Assembly: GCA_946811185.2 (NCBI GenBank)
Contig: OX328107.1
Span: 15,279,565 to 15,343,564 of the forward strand
Direction: 5' to 3'
From: Hippopus hippopus
Lineage: Eukaryota; Mollusca; Bivalvia; Cardiida; Cardiidae
Length of the DNA: 64,000 nucleotides
This document shows, piece by piece, positions 57,401-63,400 of the stretch; the first letter of the stretch is position 1; every line of letters starts with the position of its first letter. A model generated the notes under the pieces. It worked only from the letters and a program-made list of their open reading frames with translations, had not been told where the DNA came from and made no database searches. The position numbers and the translations under genes are program-made.

Positions 57401-60400
57401 AAAACATGCGCTGATTTAGGTTTAAAAATTACTAAAATACATCGAGGAATTAAGTTTGAGGAAAGCCCATGGTTAAAATCATATATTGATACAAATATTA
57501 AATTAAGAAAAGCAGCAAAAAATAATTTCGAAAAAGATTTTTTTAAATTAATGAATAATTCAGTTTTTGGTAAAACTATGGAAAACCTGAGAAACAGAGT
57601 AACGATAGAACTGGTTTCTAGTGAAGAGCGTTATAAAAAATTAGTAGCAAAACCAAACTATAACCACACAACAATATTTGATGAAAACCTAACAGCGGTA
57701 CACATGAAAAACACTAAGTTAAAATATGATAAACCTATTTACTCAGGATTAAGCATCTTAGATATTAGTAAAACACATATGCAAAAAACTTATTATAATT
57801 ACTTTAAAGCTAAGTATGGTGAAAAGGTTAAAATGTGTTATACTGATACAGATAGTTTCATCCTTGAGATAGAAACTGAAAATTTATATAAGGATATGGA
57901 GAAAGATGTGGTTGAAATGTTTGATACAAGCAATTATCCTAAAGACCATTTCTTAAAAAATGATTGTAATGCTAGAGTAGTTGGAATGTTTAAAGATGAG
58001 TTAGGTGGTAAAATTATGACTGAGTTTGTTGGTCTAGGAGCAAAAATGTATGCTTATAAAACTTTAGATGGTGAGGAAGATAAAAGATGTAAAGGTGTTA
58101 AAAAAGCGGTTATTAAGAAAGAGATAAACTTTAATAATTACAAAGAGTGTTTGCTTACAGAAAAGGACCAGTATAGAAAGATGACTGTTTTAAGAAGTAA
58201 GGGTCATAATATGTATACTGAAGAGTTAAACAAAAAAGCGTTAGGGTCAAGTGATGATAAAAGGTTTGTTTTGGAAGACAAGATTGATACTTTAGCTTGG
58301 GGGCATCATAAAATATAATTTAATTTTACAGATTAAATTATATTTATAAAAAACCTTCCTCAGTCTTTTTTAATACTTGCTTTTTTATAATATTTGATGA
58401 TTTTATAGGTTTTTTTCTCATTTTTTTAAAAACATCTGATGAAAATCCATTATAATCACTAAAATCATTAAAAATATACATTACAATTTTGTATATCAAT
58501 TGGTTTCTAGTTAATTTTTTATCTAATTTAATTCCTAAATTGGTTTTACATATATATAATATTTCTTTTTTTGAATTGTTTCTATAATTATAAATATCAT
58601 CCCAAAATTTAATCTTATAACTATTATTTAGTCTAAACATAGGGTCTATAGAATCTAAAATACTATTTGCATAATTAGATAAAAGCATTGCAAATTTTGC
58701 TAAAATTTCTTTGTCTGAAATTAAGTTTTTAAATTTATTTTTAGCTATATCCATGTTTATCAAATTCTCTTCCATGTTATCTATAGCCTTCATTAAACCC
58801 TCATCTTTATCTAAGTTTAACTCCTTTAAGAACTCCTTTAATGACTCCATCTTGAATTAATTATATATTTTTTCTCTATAAAAAATTCAAAAAAATTTTT
58901 TCACTTCTTTATTTTTGAATTTAAGGTAAAATGATTATAGTAATTAGATGGTTCCTCATGCATGGACTTATTCTGTGTTGACACATGGGGCCCATTAGTT
59001 GATGCATTGGTTAGTGGATAAATCGATGCGTTGATGATGATGATTATGGGAAATTTATTTTCTTTAGAATTATGAGGAAATAGATTTTCGTAGAATAAAA
59101 TATGGAAAATCGAAAAAAATAAGAAAATGCCTTGGGAAAATTAGCTTATTTTATAAAAATTTAGTCAAAAAATTAAAAAAATGCCTAGGAAATTAAAAAA
59201 ATGCCCAGATGACCCATTTATATATCTACTTACAACCAAGTCTTTTTCATACTCAAATATCCCTTTCATTTCTGTGGTATCAAAATTAAGGCGCATATCT
59301 GGTCTTCAGCTTTATTACCTGCAATTGCTCTGTGCTTGCTACTCTGAAATCTTTCCCAACCTTTTCTGAACTCATAATATCAGTCTATATTTGCCTTTAT
59401 ATAGCAGCAACTCTGGTCCTTTATCTCATTTGCTTCATGCGGTGTACTGGTAAATATGGTATGCATTCTTCTGAACAATTCACCAGTCACTTACTACAAT
59501 AAAGCTTAATGCACTACAGGGTCCAAAAAATCCACTTGTATTTACGAGTAAGAAATGGATGAGGACGAGTGAAATATCACTCATACTCGTCCGGCAGGAT
59601 GAGTGGTGAATAGGAGATAGTAAAACAAGTTTTTCAGATGAATATTTAACTTACACAAGACAAAACTGCCATTCAATTATTGAATAAGCGAATTAAGGGT
59701 ATTCAGAAAATCAAATTTTGAAACAGAACATAAAACGTGCTGGTCCCCGCCCCAAATAAAGACCGGTTTCAAGTCAGCCTAATGATATAACACGGGACCT
59801 TTCATTGCAAACAAAAATCTCATAATATGCTTCGGGTGTACCTAACTCAATCTGAGCGACTTTGCTAATTATTAAAACGAACGATATCAACATTAACGCA
59901 AATACTTTCCCGAAACCAGTTCGAAAAACTGTGTTGTTTTGCCTTTATTAATTTCTGTAAATTAACCGGATAACTGGTACCAGTTTTTAAAACCCGGTAT
60001 TTAAGGTTCGTTGTAACGTTTCCATTTCGTCTGAAAAAAACAAACCGTCAAGAGTCCAATATTGGAAGGGTTTTTCTCGGCAGACGAGTGAGGATCAAAG
60101 CAGGGCAAGTGTTTTTTCAAAGTCACATGTCCTATAGGACGAGTGCCTTTTCTGGAAATTTTTGGACCCTGCACTAGTACGAATTTTGGAAAAATTATGG
60201 AAAAAAAAAATACTTCTACCCAAAAATATCACCACAACTAACAAAATACTAAAACTTTAGACAAAGTATCTTTCATAAAAAGGTAACCCCCCCCCTTGAA
60301 ATTCAGACGATGAAAAGTTTTCTAATGGCGTTCCTATGACGTAATCATCAGAAGTACCTACATGCATGTAATCAATTTCATCCATTTTTTGTCAAACAGT

Positions 60401-63400
60401 AAAGATTAAATCTCATCCATCTTTCATCCATATAGGTAAACCTTACATACTTTCATAATGACCACCAAAACTTAGGTCTAGACTTGTATATTTTTCAAAA
60501 TCAATATTTTACTTCACATATTCTTTTAAAAAATCTTTTGGCGTCTCATTTTCCCCTTCTTAATTCCAACTGCAACATTTCTATATTTCAAGTCAGATTT
60601 TTGAAAATATCATATCGGCCAAAAGAAGTGGATGGAATTAGATGAGGGCACACCAACTCAGTACATAGCTGTAACTCTTTACCACACCATCCAGAGTTTT
60701 AACGACCCTGCAGGAAGAAGCCCTTTGAAAAAATTATGGGAAAAGGAAAAAAATGCTCATAACCAGCATTTTCTCCTTTTCCAACATTGTTTTCTACTCT
60801 TTCACAGTCAAATTCCATCATTTAAACGACATTTAAATTGTTGTCTCCAAATGCTTTCAGTTTGGACAAGTCTAATTTTTTGTAGTGTGGTAAAGAGTTA
60901 ACTCTTTACCAAACAACAAAATTTTGGACTCGATCAAATTGAAAGCATTTGCAGACAACAAATCAAACATGGGAAAGATCATGATTTCAGTCTTTGATAG
61001 CGTAGAAAACATTGTGGGACAAGGAGAAAATGCTGTTTACCAGCATTTTCTCCTTTTCCCACAATGTTTTCAAAACCTTTCTTTTTCAGGGTCGTCAAAA
61101 GTCGGGATTGTGTGGTAATGAGTTAAGGCAGATATCTGGTCTTCCCCTACGATACTTACAATGGCGCCGTGCTTGCCACTCTGAAAATCTTTCCGAACAT
61201 TTTCTGAGCCCATACTATCAAGAAGTCCCTGGAGTTGGAGAACCTCCTTGATTTTCTGTACTTCCTGGAGTTGTCTCTCAAACTGGGTCTTTTTGGCCTG
61301 TTTCTTCATCATCTTTTCAACCTGGAATATCCAAGTTTAACCCTTCATCAACTCTTTACCCAAAAATAAAATTTAAGATTTATTCAAATTGAAAGCATTT
61401 ACAATCAATAAAAGAAATGTGACTCAAACATTAAAATTGGTTTTGGAAAGCGCAAGAAAATATTGTGGGAAAAGGAGAAAATGCTGGTTACCAGAATTTT
61501 CTCCTTTTCCAACAATGCTTTCAAAAGCTTTCTTTCTCAGGGTCTTTAAACTCAAGATTGTGTAGTAAAGGGGTTAAGTCTTTACCAAACAATAAAATGT
61601 TAGATTCGTCCAAATTGTAAGTATCTGCAGATGACAATTTAAATGTGGCTAAAATGATAGAATTTATTTTTGATAGGGTAGAAAACATAGTGGGAAAAGG
61701 AGAAAATGCTGGTTACCAGGATTTTCTCCTTTTCCCATTTTGTTTTCTAAAACCTTCTTTGTTAGGATCCTTAAAACTCAGAATTGTGTGGTAAAGAGTT
61801 AAACAATCCTATGTTTTAATGATCCCTGAGGAGGCATTTGGAAGCCTTACGAAAGGAGGAATTGCCAATAACCATCATCTTTTCTCTTCTTCCTACAACA
61901 TTTTCTAAACTTCCACTGACAATTCATTTTATTAAGGCCGCTCTTTACATGTCATCTGTGAGTACTTTTTTTTATTTATATAAAATTTGGATGTCTTATT
62001 AAGAGATAACCCACAATTGTACAGTATTTCATTTTCATCCTTTCCGAAATCTGTTACAAACCATACCAAGGACAGCATAATTTATGATTTGGGTTTTTTT
62101 CTGTGTTCAATTACTTTTTCGACATTACATGTATTTTGGTCATTTCAGGGTGGCAAGTAATCCTTTCCAGTATTTATTTTCTTTTCCCACTATGTTTTTA
62201 AAGGCCTTTCACCTCAGGACAAACAAAAGCTAATTTTAACTTGTCCAAATCAAAAGCATTTCGGTATACAACTAATTGAGGTTGGCTGAGATAGTGGGGT
62301 TTGTCTTTAAAGGATTAGAAAACATTGTGGGAAATGGAGAAAATGCTGGTTGCCAGCATTTTCTTCATTTCCCAAAATGTTTTCAAAAGCCATCTCCTTC
62401 AGTGTCATCAAAACTTGTCAAAACTCTGGTTTGTGAGCTATAGGGTTAAGATACACATAACTTACATCTATACTGATCGTGGTAAACTGCTTCTGTAAGT
62501 CCCTGGCAAACTCCAAGTTTTGCTCCACTTCTCCATACTTATTCACAGCAACCTGTCATAAAATTTACAAAATTATCATAACTATTATCATTATGATGGT
62601 TACTTGTTACTGGTTCCTTATGCAGCTTTCAATATTATCCAGTGATATCACCAAGACAGCTCACCAATTCATGTGTATCCTAGGTTTACCAGAACAAAAC
62701 CAGGACTCTGAGGTGATTTGCTCACCAACATTCCCATATAAAACAGACACCTGAGTGAGGATCAACCCTGGGACCACCTTCAATCATAATGAATTCAGGT
62801 TATTTCTTTACCAGATAAAAAAAATTGCAGACTTGTACAAACTGAACATGTGTTCAAAAAATACAAATCTAACATGACTCAAATGATTCAGTTTATGTTA
62901 GAAAGGGTAGAAAACATTATCTGACAAAAAGGAGAAAATGCTGGTTATAACCATTTTTCCTTTTCCAACAATGTTTTCCTAAAGCCCAATCTCCTCTGGG
63001 TCTGTGAAACACAGTAGTTTGGTAAAGGGTTCAATATACAACTACAGGTGGAAATGATGAGGGATATGACAATGCCACAATGATGACTTCAAAAATGATT
63101 ACCAGCATTTTTTCTTCTCCCCACAATGTTTCAAAAGCCTTCTTTCTCAGGGTTGTTAGAGTCCAGATTCATTGTGTGGTGAAAGGTTTTAACCTTTGAC
63201 AAGAAATTCAATGTTCATGATTATTATCATTATTACTCGGATGTTGAATTGACAGATTGATTGGTTAATTGATTGACTGATGTTTTACTCCCTTCTTAAC
63301 ATTATTTAAGTCATATCACAGTGACAGACCACAATCATATATTTCCTGGGTTTCACGAATACTAGTCTACAGCTCTGAAGAGTCTTGCCCAAGTACACTC

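Larger units (their letters stand above)
41894..59230. mobile_element. complete Polinton/Maverick element B, 17,337 bp
   Basis: The element begins AGTAGATATATAAATGGG and ends with the inverted form. The host sequence TACAAC stands on both sides (41888-41893, 59231-59236), which is the 6-bp duplication expected of Polintons. The terminal inverted repeats are 350 bp each. Inside are all core modules: integrase, protein-primed polymerase, protease, ATPase, major and minor capsid proteins. No family A, B or C MITE, although common in the flanks, lies inside it, so the insertion is younger than most of them. It interrupts a Caprin intron. Confidence 0.95.

Noticed and set aside
59181..59369. 62-codon frame at the right end of element B
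   Set aside because: It crosses the boundary from terminal repeat to host DNA and cannot be an ancestral gene.
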